Made by a program: the position numbers and the translations under genes. A stretch of DNA of 64,000 nucleotides from NCBI RefSeq assembly GCF_009363435.1, contig NZ_CP045354.1, positions 6,228,501-6,292,500 of the forward strand, read 5' to 3'. Positions 7,974 to 15,712 of this stretch are shown here, one piece after another (positions within the stretch are counted from its first letter, which is position 1; the number at the start of each line of letters is the position of its first letter). The notes under the pieces were generated by a model, which worked only from the letters and a program-made list of their open reading frames with translations, made no database searches and was not told the origin of the DNA. Source of the stretch: Labrenzia sp. THAF82 (GTDB taxonomy: Bacteria; Pseudomonadota; Alphaproteobacteria; Rhizobiales; Stappiaceae).

Positions 7974-9203
7974 CTACTGGGTAGGCTTGGGATCCGGTTC
8001 GACCCGTTTTTCTTTCACCAGCGTCTCTTCCATGAAGACAACGTAGATGACGAGGCCGACGGTCGCGGTTGCGGCAAGGCTCAAAAAACCGACGGTATAG
8101 CTGGTAAACTGAACGATATATTCAGCTGCAATGTTGCTGAGCGATGCTCCGATCCCGATCAACATCGCAAGCACCCCTTGCGCGAAATTGAAACGGCCTG
8201 TCCCCGCGGTGATGTCCGCAAGAACCAGCAGAAAAACCATCGCGAAGATACCGTTGGCAACACCATCGAGCGCCTGAATGGCAACAAGAGCGTAGGTGTT
8301 GTCGAACTGACTGAACAAAATACCCCGAACAGGCAGCACCAGAAATGCGATGAGCAGCAAGGGTTTACGCCCCCAGACATCTGCTTTTTTACCACAAAAG
8401 ATCGCCATGACGATCATCACGAGCTGGGCCGCGATCACACAGGCCGCCGTGAAGGCGATGCCGTGTTGTGCGTCGCTGTTGGACGACAGTTTCTGGCTGA
8501 CAAGCGGCAGCATGGAAGCATTGGCCGAATGGAACAGGAAAATGCAGATGGCAAAAACAAGCAGCCGCCTGTCTTCGAACAGGCTCAAGATGCCTTCCGG
8601 GTTACCCGAACCGGTGTTTTCTTCCGCCACCCCGCCGCGGGCCAATTCGTGATCGATTGCGTTTCTATTGATCAGCAGGGCACAAATGATCATGCCGCAG
8701 GCCATGGCTGCCACGAGCCAGAATACGCCGAGCGGTGACCATGTCAGCGCGAGTATGGCTGCCAGAACCGCCGCGAGCATGTTGCCTGCGTGGTTCCATG
8801 CCTGGTTTGCACTCGTCTGCCTGGTAAAATAGGCATGGCCGACCAGACCCAGAGTGACCGCAGCAATCAGTGGCCCCAGGAATGCCGACGCCGACCCGAT
8901 CAGGATCTGTGCGGTGTAGACCGCAAAAGCATCATTGAAAGCCAGGATACCAAGAGTACTGATTGCAATGGCAATCGCGCAGCCGATCAAAAGCGTTCGC
9001 TTCCACGTTACGCTGTCGACGATCGCACCGGCCGGGGACTGCATCACGACAGTCGCAATGCTGCCGGCTGCCAGGGCAAACCCGATTGAACCGGGAGACC
9101 AGTGCTGCAAGGAAAGCAGATAGATCGCCAAATAAGGCCCAATCCCGCCGACGACGTCGCCCGCAAAAAAATTCACTCCAAGCAACGGTCTGTTCAACTG
9201 CAT
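7974..9203 (-). CDS. Major facilitator superfamily transporter
   Basis: A 409-residue inner-membrane protein with about 12 hydrophobic segments. It opens MQLNRPLLGVNFFAGDVVGGIGPYL, and the loop between helices 2 and 3 reads DSVTWKRTLL, a degenerate form of the MFS loop motif. A charged central linker (RNAIDHELARGGVAEENTGSG) divides the two six-helix halves. The substrate cannot be told from sequence; the overall pattern resembles uncharacterised drug-efflux-like MFS proteins. It stands alone, convergent with the FKBP gene and divergent from the anion permease. Confidence 0.85.
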   Translation of the reverse strand: MQLNRPLLGVNFFAGDVVGGIGPYLAIYLLSLQHWSPGSIGFALAAGSIATVVMQSPAGAIVDSVTWKRTLLIGCAIAIAISTLGILAFNDAFAVYTAQILIGSASAFLGPLIAAVTLGLVGHAYFTRQTSANQAWNHAGNMLAAVLAAILALTWSPLGVFWLVAAMACGMIICALLINRNAIDHELARGGVAEENTGSGNPEGILSLFEDRRLLVFAICIFLFHSANASMLPLVSQKLSSNSDAQHGIAFTAACVIAAQLVMIVMAIFCGKKADVWGRKPLLLIAFLVLPVRGILFSQFDNTYALVAIQALDGVANGIFAMVFLLVLADITAGTGRFNFAQGVLAMLIGIGASLSNIAAEYIVQFTSYTVGFLSLAATATVGLVIYVVFMEETLVKEKRVEPDPKPTQ

Positions 9204-9334
9204 GCTACCAGCCTTTGAAATGAGAGGAGCCTAACGTAGTCAGGATTCATCACAAGCAGAAATTAGTAAAGCAATTGAATACATCTCGAAATAGCATAAT
9301 AGTGTAGGCAGTTCGACAAATTCGGATGGATTAG

Positions 9335-10582
9335 ATGCCTTTGAGTTTAATTGTATCTATATTTGTATTTTTCTTGATTGCAGTACGACAATGGCTTCCA
9401 GACTGGCTGAAGATCTGGATGATCATGACCTTTGGCGCAATATTTCTATTGATTACCGGGACTATTTCCCCCTCAGAAGCCTTGAAGGCCATCGACTGGA
9501 ACGTGATTGCGTATCTTTTCGGCGTGTTTGCCATTTCTCATGCTTTGTTTGCGTCGGGTATTTCGGAGAAAGTCAGCAATTGGATTTGTGCAGATAGCCG
9601 TTCAATTCCCCAGATCCTGCTCTTTTTCATTTTGTTCGTCACCGCTGTGTCTGCAGTGCTCACCAACGATGCGGCCGCTGCTATTGGAACACCGATCGCA
9701 ATAGCAATCGCTGCGAGCCTCAATATCGCCGCATCGTTGCCTCTCATCGCCCTGTGTGTCTCCGTCACGGTGGGTAGCATGTTTTCTCCAGTGGGCAATC
9801 CCCAGAACCTGCTGATTGTGGCCGATGGGCATTTCAACAATGCGGTCGGCACGTTTCTGGAGTGGCTGGCGGTGCCGGCACTGCTATCGCTCGGATTTAC
9901 GGTCTTATGGTTCTGGTATTGCTTTCGCAAAGCTCCAACGGGAGACGCCCCTTCCAACGTCACACCGGACGAACAGAACATGCGTCAATGGCCCGCCCTT
10001 CTGGCAACCGGTCTGTTGTGCGCCCTGGTCATTACTGACAGTCTGGCACATGAGACTGACTGGTTGCCCGATCTTCCTCTTGGAGCCCTCAGCCTTATCG
10101 CCGCCGTTCCGTTGTTTGTATTTTCTTCGCATCGGGTGCAACTGATCAAGGAAGTTGACTGGCACACGCTGATTTTCTTCGTATCCATGTTCATAGTGAC
10201 CGGCGCTGTTCTGAAATCGGGCGCCTTGCAGGAATGGCTTAGCCCCTGGCACGACCAACTGGGCGACCCTTTGCTGGTCACCTCCATTTCGTTTTTCGGC
10301 AGCCAGGTGTTTTCAAATGTTCCGCTGGTGGAAATCTACCTTAATCTTCTGGAAGGTCATGAGACGGCGACTTTGATGCTTCTCTCCGGCATATCCACGC
10401 TCGCCGGCAATCTCTTTATCCTCAGCGCGGCCAGCAACGTGATCATTGTGCAGCAAGCTGAAAAGCATGGCGTGACGCCCTTTCAGTTCTGGCAATTCAC
10501 GGTCTACGTTCTGCCGGTGACGGTCTTCTCTCTCATCGTCTGTTATGCTTGGGTTGCATTCGTGCGAAACGCTGCCGGTTGA
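9335..10582 (+). CDS. SLC13/ArsB-like anion permease
   Basis: A 415-residue polytopic membrane protein of the ion transporter (IT) superfamily. It shows the paired hairpin motifs of that fold: TNDAAAAIGTPIAIAIA with SVTVGSMFSPVGNPQNLL in the first half, and FFGSQVFSNVPLVEIYL with STLAGNLFILSAASNVII in the second. These Asn-Pro/Ser-Asn motifs bind sodium and anion in relatives. Candidate substrates are dicarboxylates, arsenite or other anions; nothing nearby narrows it down. The first helix begins right at the ATG. The upstream ribosome site (GGATGGA) is modest. Confidence 0.82.
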   Translation: MPLSLIVSIFVFFLIAVRQWLPDWLKIWMIMTFGAIFLLITGTISPSEALKAIDWNVIAYLFGVFAISHALFASGISEKVSNWICADSRSIPQILLFFILFVTAVSAVLTNDAAAAIGTPIAIAIAASLNIAASLPLIALCVSVTVGSMFSPVGNPQNLLIVADGHFNNAVGTFLEWLAVPALLSLGFTVLWFWYCFRKAPTGDAPSNVTPDEQNMRQWPALLATGLLCALVITDSLAHETDWLPDLPLGALSLIAAVPLFVFSSHRVQLIKEVDWHTLIFFVSMFIVTGAVLKSGALQEWLSPWHDQLGDPLLVTSISFFGSQVFSNVPLVEIYLNLLEGHETATLMLLSGISTLAGNLFILSAASNVIIVQQAEKHGVTPFQFWQFTVYVLPVTVFSLIVCYAWVAFVRNAAG

Positions 10583-10661
10583 AACCGGCACCGCTTCCAG
10601 GCCCTGCAAAATTCGCCCACGTTACGCGAAACCGCCGCAATCTGATGCGAAAGTCGCGATA

Positions 10662-10677
10662 AGCAATTGCAATTGCT
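10662..10677. repeat. 16-bp perfect palindrome upstream of sppA
   Basis: AGCAATTGCAATTGCT is its own reverse complement and lies 61 bases before the sppA start. It could be an operator or chance in an A+T-richer patch. Confidence 0.3.
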
Positions 10678-10738
10678 CGTTCGCTCACTCTATTTAGGTT
10701 ATTGGTTTCATACGATCTTATCCGGAGACCCCAATTCC

Positions 10739-11725
10739 ATGTCAGTTGATGTTGACGCGCTGGTAGATAGACGTCGTTTGCGGCGCAAAGTGACGTTCTG
10801 GCGGGTGGCAACCTTTGTTGTAATTGCCGTAGCCCTGATCAGCGGGCTGGTTTATGTGTCCGGAATATCTGGACTGTCCAAGCGAAGTGCTCACATCGCC
10901 CGCATACCGATCGAAGGTGTCATCATTGAAGATCGCAAGACGCTGAAAATGATCGAGCGGATCGCCAAGGCGGAAGCGGTCAAGGGCGTTGTCATATCAA
11001 TCAATTCACCCGGCGGCAGCACCACAGGCGGCGAAGCGCTTTATCAAGCGCTGCGCGAATTGTCGGAAAAGAAACCTGTCGTTGCTGAAATTCGAACGGT
11101 CGGCACATCCGCTGGCTATATGGTTGCGCTTGCCTCGGACCATATTGTTGCCCGTTACAACACGATCACAGGTTCTATCGGTGTTTTGTTTCAGTTCGGC
11201 AATATTCAAAAGCTGATGGAAACGGTCGGCGTCGAGATGGAGGCGGTCAAAAGCGCACCTCTCAAGGCTGAACCGGATTTCTATTCACCGACAACACCGG
11301 AAGCTCGTGCCATGCTGCAAAGCCTGGTCAAGGACTCCTATGACTGGTTTGTCGGCCTCGTCGCCGAACGCCGCGACCTGTCTCCTGCCAAAGCACGGGA
11401 ACTTGCCGACGGCCGCATCCTGACGGGTCACACAGCGGTGGAAGAGAAGCTGGTCGACGCCATTGGTGGCGAGGACAAGGCCATCTCCTGGCTGGTCGAC
11501 GAGAAGGGTGTTGCCAAGGATTTGCCGGTTGTCACCTGGAAGGCAAACGAAAACCTTGAAGAGTTGCCATTCTCGTCCCGGATCTCCCGCGAATTCGGAA
11601 AAGGCATCGGATCCGCCCTCCTAAATCCCATTAATGACGCTAAGGGGCTGATTCCTCGAGGTCTTACGCTTGACGGGCTCGTATCCGTTTGGCAGGCTTC
11701 AGACGCGGCAGACAATAATCATTAA
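10739..11725 (+). CDS. sppA: Signal peptide peptidase SppA, 36 kDa type
   Basis: A membrane serine protease that degrades cleaved signal peptides. The 328-residue protein has one N-terminal transmembrane helix (about 22-44), then the crotonase-like protease fold. The nucleophile is Ser124 in VGTSAGYMVA, and the general base is probably Lys171 in EAVKSAPLK, the spacing expected for the short SppA type. The conserved SINSPGGS lies at 88-94. I start at ATG 10739 (MSVDVDALVD), preceded by GGAG; the frame is open 72 bases further upstream without support. ihfB follows after 15 bases. Confidence 0.94.
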   Translation: MSVDVDALVDRRRLRRKVTFWRVATFVVIAVALISGLVYVSGISGLSKRSAHIARIPIEGVIIEDRKTLKMIERIAKAEAVKGVVISINSPGGSTTGGEALYQALRELSEKKPVVAEIRTVGTSAGYMVALASDHIVARYNTITGSIGVLFQFGNIQKLMETVGVEMEAVKSAPLKAEPDFYSPTTPEARAMLQSLVKDSYDWFVGLVAERRDLSPAKARELADGRILTGHTAVEEKLVDAIGGEDKAISWLVDEKGVAKDLPVVTWKANENLEELPFSSRISREFGKGIGSALLNPINDAKGLIPRGLTLDGLVSVWQASDAADNNH

Positions 11726-11740
11726 GCGAGGGGGCTCTCC

Positions 11741-12040
11741 ATGATCAAATCTGAGCTTGTACAGCATATCGCCGAGCAGAACCCGCATCTGTATCAGCGC
11801 GATGTCGAAAACATCGTCAATGCCATCTTGGACGAGGTCACGGAAGCTTTGATGCGTGGTGACCGTGTGGAGCTGCGTGGCTTCGGAGCGTTCTCCGTCA
11901 AGAATCGCCCTGCCCGTATCGGCCGCAATCCGCGCACCGGCCAGAAGGTGGAAGTGGACGAGAAATTTGTTCCCTTCTTCAAAACCGGCAAAGAAATGCG
12001 TATACGATTGAACGATGGTGTGGATCACGGCGACGACTGA
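11741..12040 (+). CDS. ihfB: Integration host factor subunit beta
   Basis: One half of the IHF heterodimer, which bends DNA sharply at specific sites and shapes promoters, recombination and replication complexes. The 99 residues match the family in length and carry the DNA-contact signature GFGAFSVKNRPARIGRNPRTG, with the intercalating Pro in the NPRTG arm. A GC-rich ribosome site (GAGGGGG) precedes the ATG. sppA-ihfB-lapA is a common alphaproteobacterial order. Confidence 0.97.
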   Translation: MIKSELVQHIAEQNPHLYQRDVENIVNAILDEVTEALMRGDRVELRGFGAFSVKNRPARIGRNPRTGQKVEVDEKFVPFFKTGKEMRIRLNDGVDHGDD

Positions 12041-12104
12041 TTGCGCTGCCGGTACCGGACCATCTAACATCAAGTTCTGATTTGGAAAATTCCGGGAGAC
12101 CCCA

Positions 12105-12470
12105 GTGACCCGCTTCATCAGGAATGTGATTTTGTTTGCGATTGCAGTGGTTCTGGTGCCGCTTTCAGTTGCAAACCGGCACACGGTTTCCCTGTCCCTG
12201 AACCCGTTCGATCCCCAGGATCCAGCAATGACCGTTGAGGGCGTTCCATTGTTCTGGGTCATTTTTGCCAGCCTCGCCGTCGGCATTGTTGTCGGCGGGC
12301 TTGGGGCATGGGCAAAGCAGGGCCGTTGGCGCAAGGAAGCGCGTGTTAAACGCCGCGAGGCTGACAAGTGGCACAAGGAAGCCGACCAACTGCGCGAAAT
12401 GAATACCGCTGCACAACCGGCATCCGGCGTTAAGGGTTTGCCAGGACCAGGCAACCGATCAGCGGCTTAA
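12105..12470 (+). CDS. lapA: LapA-domain membrane protein
   Basis: A small inner-membrane protein of 121 residues with two transmembrane helices (about 6-24 and 47-68) and a basic, coiled cytoplasmic tail rich in Arg, Lys and Glu (WRKEARVKRREADKWHKEAD). This is the LapA (DUF1049) layout; in E. coli LapA works with LapB in controlling lipopolysaccharide synthesis. The start is GTG (MTRFIRNVI) with GGGAGACC upstream. It sits 64 bases after ihfB in the same direction. Confidence 0.88.
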   Translation: MTRFIRNVILFAIAVVLVPLSVANRHTVSLSLNPFDPQDPAMTVEGVPLFWVIFASLAVGIVVGGLGAWAKQGRWRKEARVKRREADKWHKEADQLREMNTAAQPASGVKGLPGPGNRSAA

Positions 12471-12485
12471 GCACCGGCTTTTCAG

Positions 12486-13394
12486 ATGAGGATCATCTCG
12501 AGCGGCGAAATTGACGCCTGTCTTGAAGACCGGCAGGTTCTGGAATCTCTGAGACGCGCTTTCCGTTCCAATACAATTGCCCCTGAGATCGGTGCCACAC
12601 GGATTGGCCGCCTCAACCAGCAAAGCGGCAGCTTCTCCTGGCAACCGGCCTGGACAGACTTTGAGGCACAGGGCGACGTCAGTCGCGGCTATGTCGGTTG
12701 CTCTATCGAGTTGGCTCTTCCCGAACAAAACGGCCAGTCATCAGGTCTATATCTTCTTTTTTCCGGTTCTGCCGGGCAACCAATCGCATTGCTCGATGGT
12801 GTGCGACTTGCCGATTGGCGCACGGCCGGGCTCCATGCCCTGGCAGCCAGTTACCTGTCTCGCGAGGACACGTCGCGTCTCCTGATCATTGGCGACAGTC
12901 CGCTCATCCCGCGGCTTGCATGCGCATATGCTGCTGTTCGAAATTTTACCTCGATCCTGCTCTCCGGATCGTCGAAGGAGATGCAGAAACGCCTGTCCGG
13001 CCTGCCTGCGCTCAATAAAGTTCACATCGGAACAACAGCTGAGATCCACGACGCCCAGGAAGGCGCAGACATGATCTGCATCGCGGGACCCGACAAGGAC
13101 ACGGGGAACCATCACCATCTGACCTATCTGGATCCACCGGCCGGTTGCCACATTGACGTTGTCGACGCAAATGCCAGTCTTCCAACTGATCTGCAAGAGG
13201 AAGGCAGGCTGTTCACGACAGACCTGAAATCGCCACCCTTCACGCATTTGGAGTGGGCTGCGGACTTGAAGGATCTCACCCAGGGCAACAAGGCTGGGCG
13301 GCGATATTATGGCCAGAGAACCCTGTTTCTTCATGGCAATCGAACAGCGATTGCAGACTATGCATTGGCAACACACATTTTTTTGAGGTCGTGA
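12486..13394 (+). CDS. Ornithine cyclodeaminase / mu-crystallin family protein
   Basis: The 302-residue protein follows the family order: a substrate domain with GLYLLFSGSAGQPIALLDGVRLADWRTAGLHALAASYLS around residues 90-130, then a Rossmann-like NAD(P) part near 137-230. The usual GxGxxG is weak here (IIGDSPLIPRLA), so cofactor binding may be altered. Family members include ornithine cyclodeaminase, alanine dehydrogenase and ketimine reductase; which reaction applies cannot be decided. It starts 15 bases after lapA with a poor ribosome site, so translation may depend on read-through from lapA. In related genomes trpF often sits near this spot; none of trpF, trpB or trpA is in the window. Confidence 0.8.
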   Translation: MRIISSGEIDACLEDRQVLESLRRAFRSNTIAPEIGATRIGRLNQQSGSFSWQPAWTDFEAQGDVSRGYVGCSIELALPEQNGQSSGLYLLFSGSAGQPIALLDGVRLADWRTAGLHALAASYLSREDTSRLLIIGDSPLIPRLACAYAAVRNFTSILLSGSSKEMQKRLSGLPALNKVHIGTTAEIHDAQEGADMICIAGPDKDTGNHHHLTYLDPPAGCHIDVVDANASLPTDLQEEGRLFTTDLKSPPFTHLEWAADLKDLTQGNKAGRRYYGQRTLFLHGNRTAIADYALATHIFLRS

Positions 13395-13528
13395 CCTCTG
13401 GAACTTCGACCGTTGAACACCAAATCTAGTCGCAGCAGGGGGAGACCTTGGGAGCGTGTGTCCTCAAACGAGTAAAAAACTCACAACCGGATACGCTTTC
13501 GATTTGTCGTTTTGCAAAGGAGCAAGAC

Positions 13529-13621
13529 ATGTTGACGACACTTGCATATTCGGCAAGCCTCCCAGTCGTCGCGCTCGGAACGATCTTTTACGTTTCCGCG
13601 ACATTCGGGCTTGTCTATTAG
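13529..13621 (+). CDS. Putative 30-residue single-pass membrane peptide
   Basis: A short frame, MLTTLAYSASLPVV and onward to GLVY, that I read directly. A textbook ribosome site AAAGGAG lies seven bases before the ATG. Almost the whole peptide is one hydrophobic helix (about residues 5-29) with no charged residue. Ten bases after the stop begins a strong hairpin terminator. Ribosome site, hydrophobic peptide and terminator together argue for a real small protein. I do not recognise a family. It may be part of a larger respiratory or transport complex, or a toxin-like peptide; both are guesses. Confidence 0.6.
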   Translation: MLTTLAYSASLPVVALGTIFYVSATFGLVY

Positions 13622-13631
13622 GCACAAGGCG

Positions 13632-13659
13632 AAAAGCCGGTTCGTGGGAACCGGCTTTT
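13632..13659 (+). terminator. Rho-independent terminator after the small peptide
   Basis: The perfect stem AAAAGCCGGTTC / GAACCGGCTTTT with a GTGG loop is followed by GTCCTTTTT. Its symmetry with A and T flanks means it can also act on the minus strand for the TRIC gene. Confidence 0.92.
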
Positions 13660-13736
13660 GTCCTTTTTGACCCCTCATTTTCCGGTTGCTGATACTTCAC
13701 ACAACAAACGTAATATACTGGCCTCGCCAGCCGCTC

Positions 13737-14354
13737 TCAGTCTTGTCTGCCGGCATTGCTGCCGTATCCAGGCAGTTTCCATCCATAAATGATCGCACCG
13801 CCGCGCAGGCCGAGAGCGAGAAGTGCCGCAAAACCGGCAGCCAAAGCGTTTGGTATGTCGAACTGAACCAGCAGCACGAAGCAACTTGCGCCTGCAAAAG
13901 CCGCACTGACATAGATCTCAGGTTTGACGATCGACGGTGGTTCACCGGCGATCGTGTCTCGCAGAATTCCGCCGAAAGTTGCCGTTGAAACACCCATCAG
14001 GATCGCGACAAGGATCGTGTCGCCAACGGACAAGGCCTTTGCTGCACCCATAACAGAATAGGCGGCGACACCGACAGCATCTGCCCATCGCAAGGGCTTG
14101 CTCAGCCGCTCAAGCCAGTGCGCAAAAAACCAGACAAAAACGCTGACAATCAGGCAAACCAATACATAGGTTTCGTTGACCACCCAGAAGACGGGGACAC
14201 CGAGCAACAAGTCACGCAGCGTGCCGCCTCCGATGCCGGTTAACGTCGCGAAAAAGAGAAACGCAATGAAATCCAGCTGCTTGCGAGAAGCGACAATTCC
14301 ACCGGTTACAGCGAAAACGGCAACGCCAAGATAATCAAGAATTTGAAATAGCAT
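13737..14354 (-). CDS. TRIC/UPF0126 family membrane channel
   Basis: A 205-residue inner-membrane protein with seven hydrophobic segments built from two repeats. Each repeat carries the family glycine motif followed by Arg-Asp (GIGGGTLRDLL near 41-51 and TFGGILRDTIAG near 126-137), as in YadS/YicG-type UPF0126 proteins. These are bacterial relatives of trimeric intracellular cation channels; potassium is the likely ion, though glycine uptake has been proposed for some members. GGGGGCG precedes the ATG. It is transcribed alone. Confidence 0.9.
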   Translation of the reverse strand: MLFQILDYLGVAVFAVTGGIVASRKQLDFIAFLFFATLTGIGGGTLRDLLLGVPVFWVVNETYVLVCLIVSVFVWFFAHWLERLSKPLRWADAVGVAAYSVMGAAKALSVGDTILVAILMGVSTATFGGILRDTIAGEPPSIVKPEIYVSAAFAGASCFVLLVQFDIPNALAAGFAALLALGLRGGAIIYGWKLPGYGSNAGRQD

Positions 14355-14471
14355 CTGCGCCCCCGGGTATTCGTTTTCATTTCATCCGGGTTTGGCGCTG
14401 CGGCGTCAAGACCTGATGCCCGGTTCGGTCAGGTTGGAGAGGTTATAGGCAACGCGTAGTGCTCAGGAATT

Positions 14472-14503
14472 GAAAAAGCCGCTCCCTGGTGTGGGAACGG
14501 CTC
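14472..14503 (-). terminator. Rho-independent terminator of grpE
   Basis: On the minus strand the stem AGCCGTTCCC / GGGAGCGGCT (one G-T pair) with loop ACACCA is followed by five T, 26 bases after the grpE stop. Confidence 0.9.
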
Positions 14504-14528
14504 AATCATTTTTGCATCAATGCTGCGT

Positions 14529-15167
14529 TCAGGCGCTCTTGTCGACAGTTTGTCCTGCTTCTTCAGAGGCACCGGTCGCCTGAGCGACATCCTTGGGACC
14601 GCCTTTGGAAACGCCGACCATGGCAGGACGTAAGACCCTTTCACCGATCACGTATCCGGCTTGAACAACCTGGACGACGGTGTTGTTCGGCACTTCCGTA
14701 TTTGGAACCTCGAACATGGCCTGGTGAAAGTTCGGATCGAATTTCTGCCCCTCAGGGGTCAGCTTCTTGACGCCGTTCTTCTCAAGTTGATTGAGAAGAT
14801 CCCGTTCGATCATCTCAACGCCCTCGATCAGGGAGGCAACGCCGGCATCCGCATTGCGGCGATCTTCTTCCGGCAGGGCCTCGAGTGCGCGGCGCAAATT
14901 ATCAGATACCGTCAGCATGTCGCGGGCAAAGCCGGATACAGCATACTGCCTGGCGTCCTTGATCTCTTTTTCGGTCCGGCGGCGAAGATTTTCCATCTCG
15001 GCCATCGTCCTGAGAGCCCGGTCTTTCAACTCGGCATTTTCAGCGTTCAGAACTTCGACCGGATCTGCGGCAGTCTCTTCGACCGCTTCAGACTGCTTTT
15101 CTGCAGCTTCGGCGCCCGGTGTCGCCTCTTCCGGCTGTTCTTCCGGGGTTTTGTTTTCGTCGCTCAT
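14529..15167 (-). CDS. grpE: Nucleotide exchange factor GrpE
   Basis: Releases ADP from DnaK in the Hsp70 cycle. The 212-residue protein starts MSDENKTPEE, with an acidic disordered N-terminus (to about 45), a long coiled coil (EVLNAENAELKDRALRTMAEMENLRRRTEKE), then the four-helix bundle and C-terminal beta wing with the family motif FDPNFHQAMFEVPN and GERVLRPAMVGVSKG. The frame extends to 15224, but ATG 15167 with GGAA upstream gives the conserved start. It stands apart from dnaK/dnaJ and hrcA here. Its terminator is clear. Confidence 0.97.
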   Translation of the reverse strand: MSDENKTPEEQPEEATPGAEAAEKQSEAVEETAADPVEVLNAENAELKDRALRTMAEMENLRRRTEKEIKDARQYAVSGFARDMLTVSDNLRRALEALPEEDRRNADAGVASLIEGVEMIERDLLNQLEKNGVKKLTPEGQKFDPNFHQAMFEVPNTEVPNNTVVQVVQAGYVIGERVLRPAMVGVSKGGPKDVAQATGASEEAGQTVDKSA

Positions 15168-15306
15168 TGATGTTCCGTTTGCTCTGACTGTTTGCGGATG
15201 CTTATAGAGCCACTTGCCGCCCATTTCAAAGCGTATTGGCGGACAAGCATCAGCTTATCCGCCATATGCACCCAATGGGCCTGGGCCTGTCCGCAAAGTG
15301 GTGGTT

Positions 15307-15627
15307 TTAAAGAGCGCTCTTGATCCAATCGGAGAGCTTGCCCTTTGGAGCAGCACCAACTTGCGTCGCCATCGGCTCACCGCCTTTGAACAGGATCAGC
15401 ATCGGAATCGAACGGACACCGTATTTCATCGCCATGTCCTGGTTTTCGTCGATATTGAGCTTGGTGATCTTAACCTGTTCGCCCATTTCTTCGGAAATTT
15501 CTTCAAGAGCAGGGGCAATCATTTTGCATGGGCCACACCATTCGGCCCAAAAGTCGACAACAACCGGTGCGTCGGAATTCAGAACTTCGGTTTCAAAAGA
15601 TGCATCGGTAACTTGAGTGGTAGCCAT
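15307..15627 (-). CDS. trxA: Thioredoxin
   Basis: A 106-residue cytoplasmic disulfide reductant with the active site WAEWCGPCKM and the cis-Pro loop SIPML, of standard length. I start at ATG 15627 (MATTQVTDASFE); an in-frame ATG at 15657 would add ten unlikely residues. It lies downstream of addA on the same strand, as in many rhizobial genomes, with an 85-base gap. Confidence 0.97.
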   Translation of the reverse strand: MATTQVTDASFETEVLNSDAPVVVDFWAEWCGPCKMIAPALEEISEEMGEQVKITKLNIDENQDMAMKYGVRSIPMLILFKGGEPMATQVGAAPKGKLSDWIKSAL

Positions 15628-15712
15628 AACAGGATCTCGTGGTTCGGAGGAAAACACCTACACGATGCAGGTGTATCAGTTGGCAAGAACGTAGGAAGCG
15701 ACACGGCCTCCG

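Noticed and set aside
13456..13692. 78-codon frame overlapping the small peptide gene in another frame
   Set aside because: It lacks a ribosome site and runs through the terminator hairpin; the 30-codon frame with AAAGGAG fits better.
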